Notes: generated by a model not told the origin, from the letters alone. Shown: positions 21,133 through 31,382, numbered from the stretch's first letter. The stretch is 64,000 nucleotides of DNA from Agelas oroides (GCA_949130485.1 OX422184.1:24050917-24114916), one strand, 5' to 3'. Made by a program: numbers and translations.

Positions 21133-21515
21133 TAGCCTTGTTCCCAGGCCCCGCCCAACTTTCCGTTGCTTATTAGTACGGTAAAGCAGGGAGAGCCTGG
21201 TATCTTTTCTCACGTGAGCATGACATAATCAAACAATGGTGAAAATTTGCAGAATTAACAGGCTGCGTTTCGCGTATCTTCAACAGACTACACGCTCAAC
21301 GCTTGGTGTGTATGACAGTCGCCCCCTGCTAGCTAGATACGTGGTACCTTGGCTCTTTTTCCTGTTCTAGGCCCATTGCGCCCATGCACAATTAAACCCT
21401 TTCTACCATCCTTTCTATCCTGACGTCACTCACGTGAGAAAAGATACCAGGTGCTCTCCCGCTTTACCGTACTAATAAGCGACGGAAAGCTGGGCGGGGC
21501 CTGGGAACAAGGCTA
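21133..21515. mobile_element. Mutator-like MITE, 383 bp, exact 9-bp duplication
   Basis: TAGCCTTGTTCCCAGGCC and GGCCTGGGAACAAGGCTA are exact inverted ends. They are flanked by GTCTCGTTG at 21124-21132 and 21516-21524. The arms are long and include CACGTGAG. It is the sister of 11047-11434. Confidence 0.88.
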
Positions 21516-21683
21516 GTCTCGTTGCCTGAAGCACTTACCTATGCTTTCTTTGTGGGCAGTTTGGTCTTGCAAGCAAGGAACCAAACATACATTGTGTAGT
21601 TACAATGTGATGGTAAAAGCCATTTCCTGCAAATTTAATGGAGTTGAACGAGTAGCAGAAAAACGAGAAGGCCTGGGAACACT

Positions 21684-21822
21684 TACATGTATCATGTGAA
21701 TGACGTCAGGTGGACACAAGATGGATATACACGTGTACATGAGTGCTTAGCTTGGCTCAGGCTTAGTACATGTATCATGTGAATGACGTCAGGTGGACAC
21801 AAGATGGATATACATGTGTATG
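21684..21822. repeat. 83-bp tandem duplication, second copy partial
   Basis: TACATGTATCATGTGAATGA begins at 21684 and again at 21767, followed in both by CGTCAGGTGGACACAAG. The linking GCTTGGCTCAGGCTTAGTAC recurs near 21909. Confidence 0.8.
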
Positions 21823-22222
21823 GGGCTGTTTGAGTGGACATAGAGGGATCGGGGTACACCCTCAAGTGTTTCATCACTAGGCAGACGTTAGCATGATCGA
21901 GAGTGCTCAGCTTGGCTCAGGCTTAGTACGTACATGTATGTGTTTGTAGTTGGGTGCTGTGCCCCAACCTGCCTCCACCTCACATGACAAGTATTTCCAG
22001 GCCTTTTGCCTTGTGCTTGAATGCAAGCAAGGAATGAACCAAACTTGTATGCAACAAGCAGTGGCCTAACAAAATTTGATGTTATGAGGCGAATCAGCTT
22101 GATACACATGCATGTACGTAGGTATGTACATGTAACTATATCCATCCTTGTTTGGTGGTTGTTGAATAAACATGTTTTAAGAAAAGGAAGTTGCAGTCCA
22201 GAGAGTAGTGCGTTAATTTATA

Positions 22223-22567
22223 TACCGTAGATCAGGAAATTTTAACATTAATAATAATTCGCGTGAAAAATTTCGTGGTGTTAAATTTTCGCGGTTTCGT
22301 TCGATCCGTGGAATTTTTGTAACTGTTGACGTGCTTGCAATAGGGACAAGCGCCTGGAACGTTCTTAGCATTTAGTCTACTACGAGGTATTGGGAGAGCC
22401 AGGTATCGCTGGTTGTAGTCGTTGATCGGACATTTACCTTGGGGGGTGTGGGGACTTCCGCACACGCTTATTCAGTGATCATCGCCAACTTTTTTTTGTG
22501 TATATTAAATTTGTTGGTCTTGACCGCGAAATTATTTTAACAGCGAAATTTTCCCAATCTATGGTAG
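22223..22567. mobile_element. decayed MITE with TACCGTAGAT / ATCTATGGTA ends
   Basis: The ends TACCGTAGATCAGGAAATTTT and AAATTTTCCCAATCTATGGTA are imperfect inverted repeats. TTCGCGGT- and ACCGCGAA-type blocks follow inside. It resembles the element at 9042-9431. Confidence 0.6.
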
Positions 22568-22618
22568 CTACATATACATGTACATTGTGTACCCCTCTCC
22601 TCTCCCTCCTCCCCCCAG

Positions 22619-22720
22619 ACATGTGCCGACTCCAGCACACGTCCCTCCTGTCTCTCAGAGAAGCAACTGGAGTCTGCCATCAAGCACATCACCAGAAAGT
22701 TCCCCAACGTAGACACTAAG
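22619..22720 (+). CDS. NCKAP1: NCKAP1 exon 2
   Basis: A 34-codon exon starts after a C-rich acceptor ending CCCAG. It encodes a Cys/Ser-containing loop, then LSEKQLESAIKHITRKFPNV and DTK, which matches the LESAVKFIVRKFP region of animal HEM proteins. Both ends are phase 0. The donor is embedded in a GT microsatellite that begins at the exon border. Confidence 0.92.
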
Positions 22721-22808
22721 GTGTGTGTGTGTGTGTGTGTGTGAGTGTGTGAGTGTGTGTGTGAGTGTGAGTGTGTGTGTGTGTGTGCGTGTGAGTGTGT
22801 GTGAGTGT
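22721..22808. repeat. (GT)n microsatellite starting at a splice donor
   Basis: GT units with GAGT interruptions begin at the exon 2 border, so the donor GT is the first unit of the repeat. Confidence 0.9.
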
Positions 22809-23999
22809 TTGTACCGTATTGTCACAGTAGTTTTGTATTCTACATGTACATGTACATGTACACAGTGTACATGCTATGTTGTCCTGGGCAAGCGCCCACC
22901 AATTTTGACACTTTTGCGGGTTTTTTTGAGGTCCTCCGTGTAACCACCCACCATACTAAATTCTTGCATAGTGTAACAAAGCTGAACTCACTTACATGTA
23001 GCTGTGATCCGTGTAACCACCCACCTAAATGTTGTGGGCTGTAGTGAAACTGTAGTAGGTCCGCTGAACTCACTTACACTTACACACATGTAGCTGCGAC
23101 TGTTCTGATGCACTTCAGGCGTCACGACATCTGGCAGCAGTTTTGCACACACCCGTCTGTAGCCTTGTTCGCACCGATCGTTGCTTGCAGCACGAAATTC
23201 GTGTACTGCAAGTGACAAATGTTGTGGAAGTTTGGCAACGAGGCTACGAATCGGTCCGCTTTCTAGCACGATACAGCTTTCTCCACCGTCGGGCTGGCCT
23301 CGACGAAGCACAGGCAAAGCGACAATACAGATTGATTCAGTACCCCTGGTGGGCACTTGCACAGGGATAGTTGAACCATTCAAGCACGTCCTCCGTGTAA
23401 CCGCCCACCCTCAACTTTGGTGCTTGAGCTGCGAGCACCCATGGGCACTTGCCCCGGAACAATACGGTATTGTGTCTGTAGTGTGTGTCTGTCCGTTCTC
23501 TAACTTGCATGATTCTTATTATGAACACTTCTGTGGCTACTTGCGGAATCTCTGTTAATTACTCCTCGTCTTCTCTGTGACTTGTAAGTATACAGTGTAA
23601 CTGCTGAGTGGGAAGGGAGACACAAAACATTAATTATGCAATAAGCCAATTGTGTCTCAGCAATGCAATCATCCTGCATGTGTTACAGTGTTGCTATGAC
23701 AGCAGTATTGTAGTAAACAATATTTTAGTGCCAAATTAAATTCCTTTGCTTTGTGATTATGGACAATCTTCCCTGCATGTTGCTATGTTACTCGAATCCT
23801 CTCCTCACACCCTCCCATCCTCACACCTTACCCTCCCACTCTCACACCCTACCCTCACTACTCTCTTTGTATACTGCTTTCCCCATTTCTCCTCACTCAA
23901 TTAAGCCAATTGTGTCTCAGCAATGCAATCATCCTGCATGTCCTCCCTACTCTCGCACCCTCACTCCTCCCTCCCTCCCTCCCTCCTCACCCCTCACAG
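22809..23999. other. rest of NCKAP1 intron 2
   Basis: A repeat with CCGTGTAACCACCCACC blocks (22935, 23008, 23392) lies between CCGTATTGTC at 22815 and GGAACAATACGGTATTG at 23457. A TAGCCTTGTTCGC...CAACGAGGCTA hairpin at 23160-23250 sits inside it. The sequence CAATTGTGTCTCAGCAATGC, followed by AATCATCCTGCATGT, occurs at both 23647 and 23907. No exon was recognised. Confidence 0.55.
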
Positions 24000-24155
24000 G
24001 AAAAGTCTCACCTGACGGCCATCAGCAGTTTCCAGAAGGACATCATGTCCTCCCTCCCCAACTACTACTTTACCTTTGTGGACGTGATGGAGTTCAAGGA
24101 CACCACCAGTGAGGTCATCACCTCCCTTGCCACCTCACAGTTTCACCTTGATATC
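24000..24155 (+). CDS. NCKAP1: NCKAP1 exon 3
   Basis: A 52-codon phase-0 exon starts EKSHLTAISSFQKDIMSSL and continues PNYYFTFVDVMEFKDTTSEV, ending SQFHLDI before GTGAGT. YYFTFVDVMEFKD is a hallmark of NCKAP1. The acceptor is preceded by a long CCCT-rich tract. Confidence 0.95.
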
Positions 24156-24178
24156 GTGAGTGCTTTAACTGATGTATG

Positions 24179-24640
24179 TGTTGTGAACCGATTGCAAACT
24201 TGACCAGTTTGTAAACGGACCACCGGTTTATGAACCGATCATCCAGTTTTTAAATTGGTTGGCCCACTTTTGATTATACAAAACCGAAGTTGTCCTGTTT
24301 AGAAACCAGACCAAATGGTTTGAAACTGGCCGAATGGTTTACAAGCAGCCCGAACAGCATGAAAGCTGTACAACTTCCCGGAAGGCTAGAAAGCTGGTTG
24401 AGCAAATAATTATAGGTTCAGCTTCTTTCCACGGGCTTTTATCAGTACATATGAAGGACCGTTTACCCTGGGGTGCTAAGCTGTCCAGTGCATGTGTAGG
24501 CCCGCTTTTTGACCCTGCATACCAGCTTATTGACCCACTTTTTGACTTTACATGTATGTAAACTGGACTGGTTTAAATCCGGCCAACCAGCTTATAATCC
24601 GTTTGAACAATTTACAAACTGGTCAAAGGTTTGAAATCCG
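24179..24640. repeat. decayed short-period repeat around CCAGTTTGTAAAC / ACCGGTTTA
   Basis: Variants of GAACCGGTTTATAAACTGG recur every 15-25 bases, many overlapping as partial palindromes (AACCGATT, GACCAGTTTGTAAAC, CCGGTTTATGAACC, GGTTTGAAACTGGCC). Periodicity is clear by eye, but the consensus length is not fixed. Confidence 0.55.
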
Positions 24641-24828
24641 GCTGTAGCATACATGTTTATGTGCAGTTGTACCTATTTCTAAGGATCTAACTTTGCTTAT
24701 AGCTTATATAAAGTGTTTGTGAGTTCCCCTTCCGCAATGGAAATGACATAATCTTGATTGGGGCTTCATTCAGAAAAATTGTCAAGAGGGGACAAAAGTT
24801 GAATGTTAAAGATTATGGGGGGCATCAC

Positions 24829-24905
24829 TAGCCTCGTTCCCAGGCCCTCTGCACGAATTTCGTACTGCAAGCGACGAACGCGCGCAGGGCCTGGGAACGA
24901 GGCTA
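24829..24905. mobile_element. 77-bp hairpin insertion, exact 9-bp duplication
   Basis: TAGCCTCGTTCCCAGGCCCT and AGGGCCTGGGAACGAGGCTA are exact 20-bp inverted ends. They are flanked by GGGCATCAC at 24820-24828 and 24906-24914. The centre GCACGAATTTCGTACTGCAAGCG is shared with the longer element at 42662-43226 (as GAAATTCGCG / CGCAAATTTCGTACTGC). Confidence 0.9.
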
Positions 24906-25682
24906 GGGCATCACTACATTTCACTAGTCTTGTTTTGGCCTCGCACAGTGTTCATTGCTTTGCTGATGTTGTGTAGACAAATTGTAGTCTTGGGGCTTGT
25001 ATCACTTTTTGAAATAAAGTTTTCATTAATGATTACTGCTGTACATTTACTTGTACTGACTAGGTGTATACATGCACAGAGTAAGCGTCTCACACACTCA
25101 AGGCGCGTACATTGTGTATAGACATGGTCAAAACTTGAGGAAGACAGAGCTTAAGGCATGAAAGAAGGGTGGCAAAGTGTACTTTAGAGGAGTTTGCAGA
25201 CATTAGCAGCCAAAATTTACGTGGCGTAGTAATTTACTTTGTTATTGCTGTCTTTTCACTTCACTCTGCTTGCGTCTTGGCCATCACTCCCTTAGTGTTG
25301 ACTACACTGCTGACCCCTCCACTTCCTTCCTTTCCTTCTGTTTTCTGCTCCACTCTCTCTGCCTTCACTTTGCTAGCATGCACTGGCTTTGCTCTGCTGT
25401 CATTCTGACTGCAGCGCTGGAGACAAATTGCATTGCACAAGATGTTTGTGTGTTAGCGCGTAATTGCATGCGTGTATGTAAGCTGCCACCCAAGAACGGA
25501 CACTGCAAGATTAGTGGCCTCGTGATAAGGCACTCGACAATAAGGAACTGTTGACTTGTACATGTAAATTCCAAGGAGGGGGGCATGATCATAGCAAGAA
25601 CTCCTCCCTTAAATGAAGCCCTCTTGATGTACATGTAGCAGTTTAACCTATTTCATGTGTTTGTTTTTGCTCTGATCTTTAG

Positions 25683-25825
25683 ACTCTGAACTTTGACCTG
25701 ACCAAGCATCTTCTTGACCTGGTGACAACATATGCATCAGTCATGATTCTACTGGGACAGGTGGATGACCGGAGGGCCATTGCCGGCCTCTACAATGTGG
25801 CACACGAGAGTGCTCGGGGATCCAT
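25683..25825 (+). CDS. NCKAP1: NCKAP1 exon 4
   Basis: It encodes TLNFDLTKHLLDLVTTYASV, MILLGQVDDRRAIAGLYNVA and HESARGS, matching the FDLTKNYLDLI and ERKAIIGLYNYAHE regions of animal NCKAP1. It ends CCAT followed by GTGAGT in phase 2, and the first base of exon 5 completes the codon. Confidence 0.95.
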
Positions 25826-26057
25826 GTGAGTCCCCTTCTTGCACCTCCCTCCCCTTCTCTCTTCCCTCTCCTTCTCTCTTCCCTCCCCTTCTCTCTTCTC
25901 TGTTCCCTCCCTCCTCCATTGTTCCACTCTCCTGCAGAGCATACACTGCATGTCACCCCTTTCCTCTTTCCACTTCAAGCCCACCCTGTATTTGCATATA
26001 CTCACACTCTCTCCTCCACACACACACACACACTCCCCCCCCTCACTGCGTGCTCAG
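25826..26057. repeat. NCKAP1 intron 4, CT-rich with a short (CA)n
   Basis: Almost all of this 232-bp intron is pyrimidine-rich, with (CA)n near 26018. It supplies an extended polypyrimidine tract to the acceptor of exon 5. Confidence 0.85.
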
Positions 26058-26148
26058 GGACTCTCATTTCCCTCGTCTTGGTCAGATGATTGTGGAGTAT
26101 GACCATCCCATCAGGAAGATGGCTGAGGAGTTCTCACCACTCTCCAAG
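26058..26148 (+). CDS. NCKAP1: NCKAP1 exon 5
   Basis: It follows GCTCAG and encodes DSHFPRLGQMIVEYDHPIRK and MAEEFSPLSK before GTAACG. PRLGQMIV-Y is one of the best conserved HEM motifs. It enters in phase 2 and leaves in phase 0. Confidence 0.95.
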
Positions 26149-26915
26149 GTAACGCCCTGCCTGCCACACCCACCCCCCTTTACACACCTCTGACACACAC
26201 CCTCCCCCCTCACACACACATCCTTCCCTCACTCTCGTACACAATACACATCTGTCAGTTTTACACATGTGGCAGTCCGCACATTATTTCGATCATCATT
26301 ACTGCATTCGATGCGCTGTAGCTGGGCTAATACATGCTGCATTAGATGCGTGACATGTCCATGCAGTGCGTATGAACCTGGCTCTTAACGAAACTTCTGC
26401 ACTACAGCATTCCAGGTACAGTAACACAGTCTAAAAAATACACAACGGAATAATGTTCAATTTCTACCTTGGACTGCCACATACATGTGTAACACAATAC
26501 ATGTGTACATGAGAAATGGTACACATGTACAATACACCTGTAGGGTAGAATCAAATATTTTTTCATCATGAACATGTATTTCAATTGTATTGCCGCATTC
26601 AAAGGTTATGGGTCGTGCTCATTCGTACGTGTACATGTACTGCATAAACATGTCTCCACGCAGCACATATGAGCCATCCCTTTCCCAAGAAAGTGCTACA
26701 ACACTTGGAACGTGCATGTAATAGCATGATCGAAATACACAATGGATCTGTGTACGATTTCTACCTAAGGCTGCTGCACATGCATGAACAATCCATGAAC
26801 CACATCTCCCTAAAAAAAATGGGCCTACATGTACAAGCCATGTACATCTGCATGTAAACATCGCACAACTCACCCACACTCTGCCTCCCTACACACCCTC
26901 CTCCCTTCCTCACAG
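26149..26915. other. NCKAP1 intron 5
   Basis: No exon was recognised. It holds a C-rich start, a run with GTACATGTAC motifs, and two inverted-looking blocks (26395-26475 and 26690-26790). Near 26400 an ACTACAGCATTCCAGG stretch resembles a decayed copy of the inner palindrome of the 20002 element. Confidence 0.5.
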
Positions 26916-27102
26916 GTGATTGTTCAAGCTCTGATGTCCCTTCCCAAGGTGCTGATGCGTCGTCACCTCCCTGCTGAGCAGCTGCGCTCCCAGGCCACCC
27001 TCAGTGTCAGTAAACACCCTCAGCTCATGCTCCAACCCACCCTCAGTGGAGAGCTGCCCTGCGAGTTCCTTTCACTGGAGACCATGAACCGCTGGATTCT
27101 CA
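26916..27102 (+). CDS. NCKAP1: NCKAP1 exon 6
   Basis: It encodes VIVQALMSLPKVLMRRHLPA, EQLRSQATLSVSKHPQLMLQ and PTLSGELPCEFLSLETMNRW, ending IL in phase 1. PCE-LSL--M--W is the conserved HEM segment. It is more diverged in its first half than exons 3-5. Confidence 0.94.
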
Positions 27103-27119
27103 GTATGTCCTCTGTCATG

Positions 27120-27542
27120 TGACCTCTGTTTCTTTTATCTCCTTGATCTCTCCTTTCTCTACCTGTGATTTTGCTCTTCTTTTTCTCCTCCCCTACCATC
27201 AAGTGACTTCTTACAAATGTTGTGTATTTCTCACTTGTACATCTTCCTTCTTCCTTCCTCTTTCTTTGTTCCTCCCCCTTCTCTCCTCCCTCTCTCTCAT
27301 TTTTACCCTCCCTTCCTCCTCCCTCTCTCCTTCCTCCCCCTCCCTTCTCCTTCCCTTCTCCCTCCCTCCTCCCTCCCTCCTCCCTTCCTCTTTTCTCCCT
27401 CCTCCCTCCTCCCTCCCTACCCCCTCCCTCCTCCCTCTTTTCTCCCTCCTCCCTCCCTTCCTCCTCCCTCCCTCCTTCCTCTCCTCCTCCCTTCCATATT
27501 TCCTTTCTCCCTTTCACTTCCCTCCCCTCCTCCTCCCTGTAG
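27120..27542. repeat. CT-rich tract forming most of NCKAP1 intron 6
   Basis: More than 300 bases of CTCCCTCC-type sequence run directly into the acceptor of exon 7. The long open frames on both strands are low-complexity artefacts. Confidence 0.92.
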
Positions 27543-27616
27543 TATCTTTCCTCCTCTGTTACCAACAGCTGAGCACTGCAGCAGGTGCTAGTGACCTCTG
27601 GAAACAAGCATTACAA
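27543..27616 (+). CDS. NCKAP1: NCKAP1 exon 7
   Basis: A 74-bp exon enters in phase 1 and encodes SFLLCYQQLSTAAGASDLWK and QALQ before GTGTGT. It matches the segment that reads FILCHGIL...LWKLALQ in animal NCKAP1. It leaves in phase 0. Confidence 0.92.
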
Positions 27617-28198
27617 GTGTGTCTTCTAGTGTACTTCAGTCTTTCATATGTGCATGCATACATGTACATGTAGGATAAGTTACATGTATGTAACACTCTG
27701 GAGCCCAGAGAAGGTAGGACGCGATCATGCGATAGCAACAATTAACTGACATTCCAAGGCCAGTAAGTGTGAATGCTGAACGAATAACTCTTTGGGCAAA
27801 GTTGCAATAGGTGCAGTGGGTATATGCATGGTTTTCAACGAAGTTGAAGATGTTTGGCAGTTAACATGGCCCCCTGTGACTTACCTTGTGACAAACTGGC
27901 TTACATGTACAAGCTTAGTCTGAATGGCTAGCCATAATAACTAATTTGACTAGCCAACGTGGTTCAGCTTCCTTATTGTCCATAGAGCAATTCCTGTAAC
28001 TTAATATATCCATGATTCTTGCTCTTGGAATGTCATCAGAGAGCACAAATTGTTGATACGATGTAAAGTTATGTCCTTCCTCCTCTGTCTGAAGCCTAAC
28101 CAAGGGAAGAAATTATGCGGATGTAGCAATTGAACCAGTGGAATGAAAATAAACTATTACAGAGAGCGTTATGCCCAGGCAAGATATCAGCTAGCATT

Positions 28199-28472
28199 TA
28201 GATTTCCATTGGTACATTGTATGTGTGCATTGTCCTGATCTCAAGTGCATGGGAGTAATCTCCGGCAAAAAGCTAAAATACATGCATTAGCCTAAGAGAT
28301 ATGCGAGCAGTACCACACTACACTGAATATTGCTGCACAAGTCTCGAGTGTAGTGTGGTACTGCTCGCATATCCCTGTTGCGTGTATTTTTGCCTTTCTC
28401 TCGTTGGCGAGATGACTCCCATGCACTTGAGATCAGGACAATGCACACACACATGCCAATGAAAATCTAACT
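28199..28472. mobile_element. long foldback element, about 125-bp arms
   Basis: The left arm runs TAGATTTCCATTGGTACATT, with CATTGTCCTGATCTCAAGTG and GATATGCGAGCAGTACCACA further in. The right arm is its reverse complement with few changes: GTGTGGTACTGCTCGCATAT, then CACTTGAGATCAGGACAATG and AATGAAAATCTA. The loop is about 25 bp. The flanks give no clear target duplication. Confidence 0.8.
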
Positions 28473-28678
28473 GATGGTTTGTTTGTTATATTTCCACTAT
28501 ATAGCCCTTTCACCATTATTGTGTACTTTTCGATCTTGCGCTTCGTTTGCATCGGTAACGCTGAGTTGAATGTGGATTTGGAACTACTCAGCGCACTGTA
28601 AGTCAGCTAGAACATCGGAGCGCTCACTCCACACATCTCGTGCTTCTTCACAGGGGGTGTGGCTAGTCGGGTGTAACC

Positions 28679-28709
28679 CGACCCTCCGCGAAAAACGGAG
28701 GGTCGGGTA
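28679..28709. repeat. perfect 12-bp-stem hairpin
   Basis: CCCGACCCTCCG and CGGAGGGTCGGG are separated by CGAAAAA. It could be a minimal relic of a foldback element; it has no obvious target duplication. Confidence 0.7.
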
Positions 28710-29711
28710 CCAGCCCTATACCTGGATTTGTTTTGCTGCAAAAATATTTCCACATGTAACAATGTGTAGACATGCCATTGGCAATTATACATAGACATGT
28801 ATTGCCAATCTTATGTATACAATGTCTTTGCATTGTACCAGTTGTAGTGCAGGTACCAGCAAAAAGAACTCATAGTTGTGTACAGTGTAGCATGCTATGC
28901 TTGTAGGTTGTGTCACTCCCACTGTATATAGTACTGCAATTAGCCGTAGAATGTACTAAAGTACTACATTACACCCCAAGATGCAACTTAAAGGACCCGC
29001 ATAATATAATATAACCCAATATAATACACAGAGGAAGCGTTGGACATCCAATCTGAGTTGATATTCGTCAATGCCTAGGAATGAAACTTTGGTACACCAA
29101 CAACTCTCCCTTCACCAGCTACACTACCGTCACCCCTCACAGCGACTTCCGAAGCGATTTTACCGCTTACGTGATGTCACACGTTCAATATACCTACGTA
29201 TAAAATCATTGCTACGTGTATTGAGCGCGCTACCATGCTTCGGGCTAATATTACGCCCGTAACGAGTGGGTATAAAGCAAGTGAAGGCGTGCCTTGCTAT
29301 TCACGATTGATAAACTGATGTCTGGTTCCTCCCTTGGGAATAAAGCTTTTTTAAGAAGCCACAAAACTCTGAACTCTAAGGCTTTCTACTTCAGGTATAT
29401 AAATCCTGACCTCTAAAGCCTTCTACTCCAGGTCTTGTAGCTAAGTAGCAGTGAACTTTGTTTTCCTAAAGCCTGCCAACAAACATTTTACCTCCGTATA
29501 GCACTGAACTCTGTAGTGTTCGAGCCAAGGTAAACCTGCAGCACTAACCTCTCATGAGCATCTTGGGGTGCGGTTACTTTGCTCGAACAAAGGAAAGAAA
29601 CAATCATTCATTAGAAACAAAAGGAGGACCTAATTTTGTCTTCGAATAATGTAATTTAAAACGGCCTGAAGTACAATGCTGGTACAATGTATGTGTACGT
29701 ACATGTTGTTA

Positions 29712-29716
29712 TTGCT

Positions 29717-29761
<45 letters not shown>
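29712..29761. repeat. (TTG)n microsatellite before exon 8
   Basis: About 14 TTG units end just before the TTTACAG acceptor and supply its T-rich tract. Confidence 0.95.
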
Positions 29762-29763
<2 letters not shown>

Positions 29764-29766
29764 CAG

Positions 29767-29855
29767 GATGGTTATGTTGTGACGTTGCATCGTGATGAGC
29801 ACTTGTTGATACACAGTGTGTATGAGAAGCTGCTGGGAGACTCGAAAGAAAAGAA
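29767..29855 (+). CDS. NCKAP1: NCKAP1 exon 8
   Basis: It encodes DGYVVTLHRDEHLLIHSVYE and KLLGDSKEK, matching the LFRDEVFHIH region of animal NCKAP1. It ends AAGAA followed by GTAAAA in phase 2; the next exon supplies T to complete Asn. Confidence 0.88.
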
Positions 29856-30209
29856 GTAAAAGATTAAGCATTCTCTCATATCATTCCTTCATACACCCTT
29901 TCCCTCATCATACCCTCTCTCTTCTCTCTCTTGCCCTACCCACAGCACTCAGTTTTCATTAACAATACAAAGTGGAAAAGTAGGAAGGCCTGGTAGCATT
30001 ACTCATGTGAATGACGTCAGGTGTACATATAAATGTAGGGCCTATGGGACCCATAGTCAACTTAACCTTCATCAAGTGCTCCAAACATTTGCACAAGAGT
30101 AGTCAGCATCTATTGCATACGTGCATAATGTGTTTAGTCTTGCCCTCTCATGCATGTAGCTACATGTACATGTGAATGTACATACATGTATATACTGTAT
30201 ACTGTCATC

Positions 30210-31143
30210 TAGTGCTGGGCGATAATGTGATATATCAATAGAAATTTACGCACTGTGATATGCAATAAGTATATAGACGGTATCGATAGATAGACCCCGC
30301 CCCACCACGCCACGCGCGCCAAGGCAGGCATGTACGTGCACAAGCGCTAAGCACCACGCGGTGAAAATGGCTACGCTGGAGTCTTCCACTTCCTCGGTGA
30401 GACTCAAGACACTTCTAGCAAAAGCAAAGTGTGGAAGTACTTTGGTTCCTGTCAATGAAAATGGTGCTGTTACTAACAAGAAACAAGTTGTTTGTCAGAT
30501 TTGTGATTGTTCCCTTGCTGATACCGTAGTCTCGCGAAAAAGGGCCCACTTACGAAAGAGTGCCCACCCCCTACTTTTCGCCCAATTTCCTGTACAGGGT
30601 CAAAGTTTACTCGAATGAGCGCCCATCCTGGAGCAAGCTTCGCGTGGAGTTTGAGAAGCACAGTATGCGTATCTGAGGTAAGAAACTTCGTGTAATACTT
30701 CACCGAAGTTGCTACAAGGCATCTTTGCGTAGACGGACGTAGCGGTGACGTGGTGCCGTTCAGAGTGTTGTGTGTCATCAGGACTCAACTTCAAAGCTGC
30801 TGGTGGTTCCATTGTACGTTACTGTTTGTCCAATTATTTGCTTCAAGGGCATCGAGTTGCTGTAAACAAGACATGGGCGCTCTTTCGTGGTTAAATGCGG
30901 AAACACCCGAAAGAGCGCCCACCCCCCTCTTTGGCAGACTTGTAAGGTGCTCCGCCCATGGGCCCTTTTTCGCGAGACTACGGTACTCGGGAAACACAAT
31001 GAACTTGTTTTATCACCAACCATCCAAAGGAACACAGTGAAGTAGCTCCAAAGAAGGCCATCGAGAATTACATATCGCGATTATTATCGTATCGTGATAA
31101 TAGCACACTGATAATCGATATTCCACATTATCGCCCATCACTA
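30210..31143 (+). mobile_element. hAT-type element with BED-finger start, interrupted
   Basis: The ends TAGTGCTGGGCGATAATGTG and CACATTATCGCCCATCACTA are inverted repeats, with exact 8-bp duplications CTGTCATC at 30202-30209 and 31144-31151. From about 30367 an open frame starts MATLESSTSSVRLKTLLAKA and continues to KKQVVCQICDCSLAD, the first half of a BED-type zinc finger, as at the N terminus of hAT transposases. The frame is interrupted by the MITE at 30522-30985; YSGNTMNLFYHQPSK just after it looks like the second half in another frame. No catalytic domain is present. Confidence 0.82.
30522..30985. mobile_element. TA-bounded MITE nested in the hAT element
   Basis: TACCGTAGTCTCGCGAAAAA, continuing GGGCCCA, and its exact reverse complement ending CGCGAGACTACGGTA form 27-bp ends, starting and ending in TA. 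Internal AGAGCGCCCACCCCC-type blocks are themselves inverted. A related copy with CGAAAATACGCCCAC ends lies at 50370-50757. Confidence 0.85.
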
Positions 31144-31325
31144 CTGTCATCCACTTCCCCTACCTTCCAACACTGTTTTCATACCTTTCCTCACACCCTT
31201 CTTCCTCATATACTCATGCTTGCTCCCTTCTCCCTCATACCCTATCCTGTCACACTGAACCACCTTACACTTCCACCCTTCCTACATGTATCTCACACTA
31301 ACACCTTTTCCCTCCCTACACACAG

Positions 31326-31382
31326 TGATCGCAGGCGTGCACCAGAGGCTTCTGAAGCACTTAACTATGCACTCCAGATTGC
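31326..31382 (+). CDS. NCKAP1: NCKAP1 exon 9
   Basis: A 57-bp exon enters in phase 2 and encodes DRRRAPEASEALNYALQI, leaving in phase 2 (GC followed by GTAAGT). With exon 10 it forms the Ala codon before GPFHRDRRR. The equivalent animal segment reads RECKEAAVSHA. The call rests on phase, both splice signals and position; similarity alone would be weak. Confidence 0.8.

Larger units (their letters stand above)
18757..22618. other. NCKAP1 intron 1
   Basis: It holds foldback and transposon remnants (19513-19783, 20002-20484, 21133-21515, 22223-22567) and an 83-bp duplication (21684-21822). A GTCTGG-rich palindromic pair lies at 18840-18905 and 19155-19225. No exon was recognised. Confidence 0.7.
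24156..25682. other. NCKAP1 intron 3
   Basis: It contains the decayed ACCGGTTTA-type repeat at 24179-24640 and the 77-bp hairpin at 24829-24905. No exon was recognised in the rest. Confidence 0.65.
27617..29766. other. NCKAP1 intron 7
   Basis: It contains a relative of the 11950 element (27690-28100), a large foldback (28199-28472), a short GC-rich hairpin (28679-28709) and a (TTG)n tract before the acceptor. No further exon was recognised. Confidence 0.65.
29856..31325. other. NCKAP1 intron 8
   Basis: Most of it is a 934-bp hAT-type element carrying a nested MITE. The rest is C- and T-rich leader to the exon 9 acceptor. A CCTGGTAGCATTACTCATGTGAATGACGTCAGG-like fragment of the Mutator-like family starts near 29987. 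Confidence 0.65.

Noticed and set aside
23140..23250. TAGCCTTG...CGAGGCTA hairpin as another insertion with 9-bp duplication
   Set aside because: The ends fit the family, but the flanking bases show no direct repeat, so insertion limits cannot be shown.
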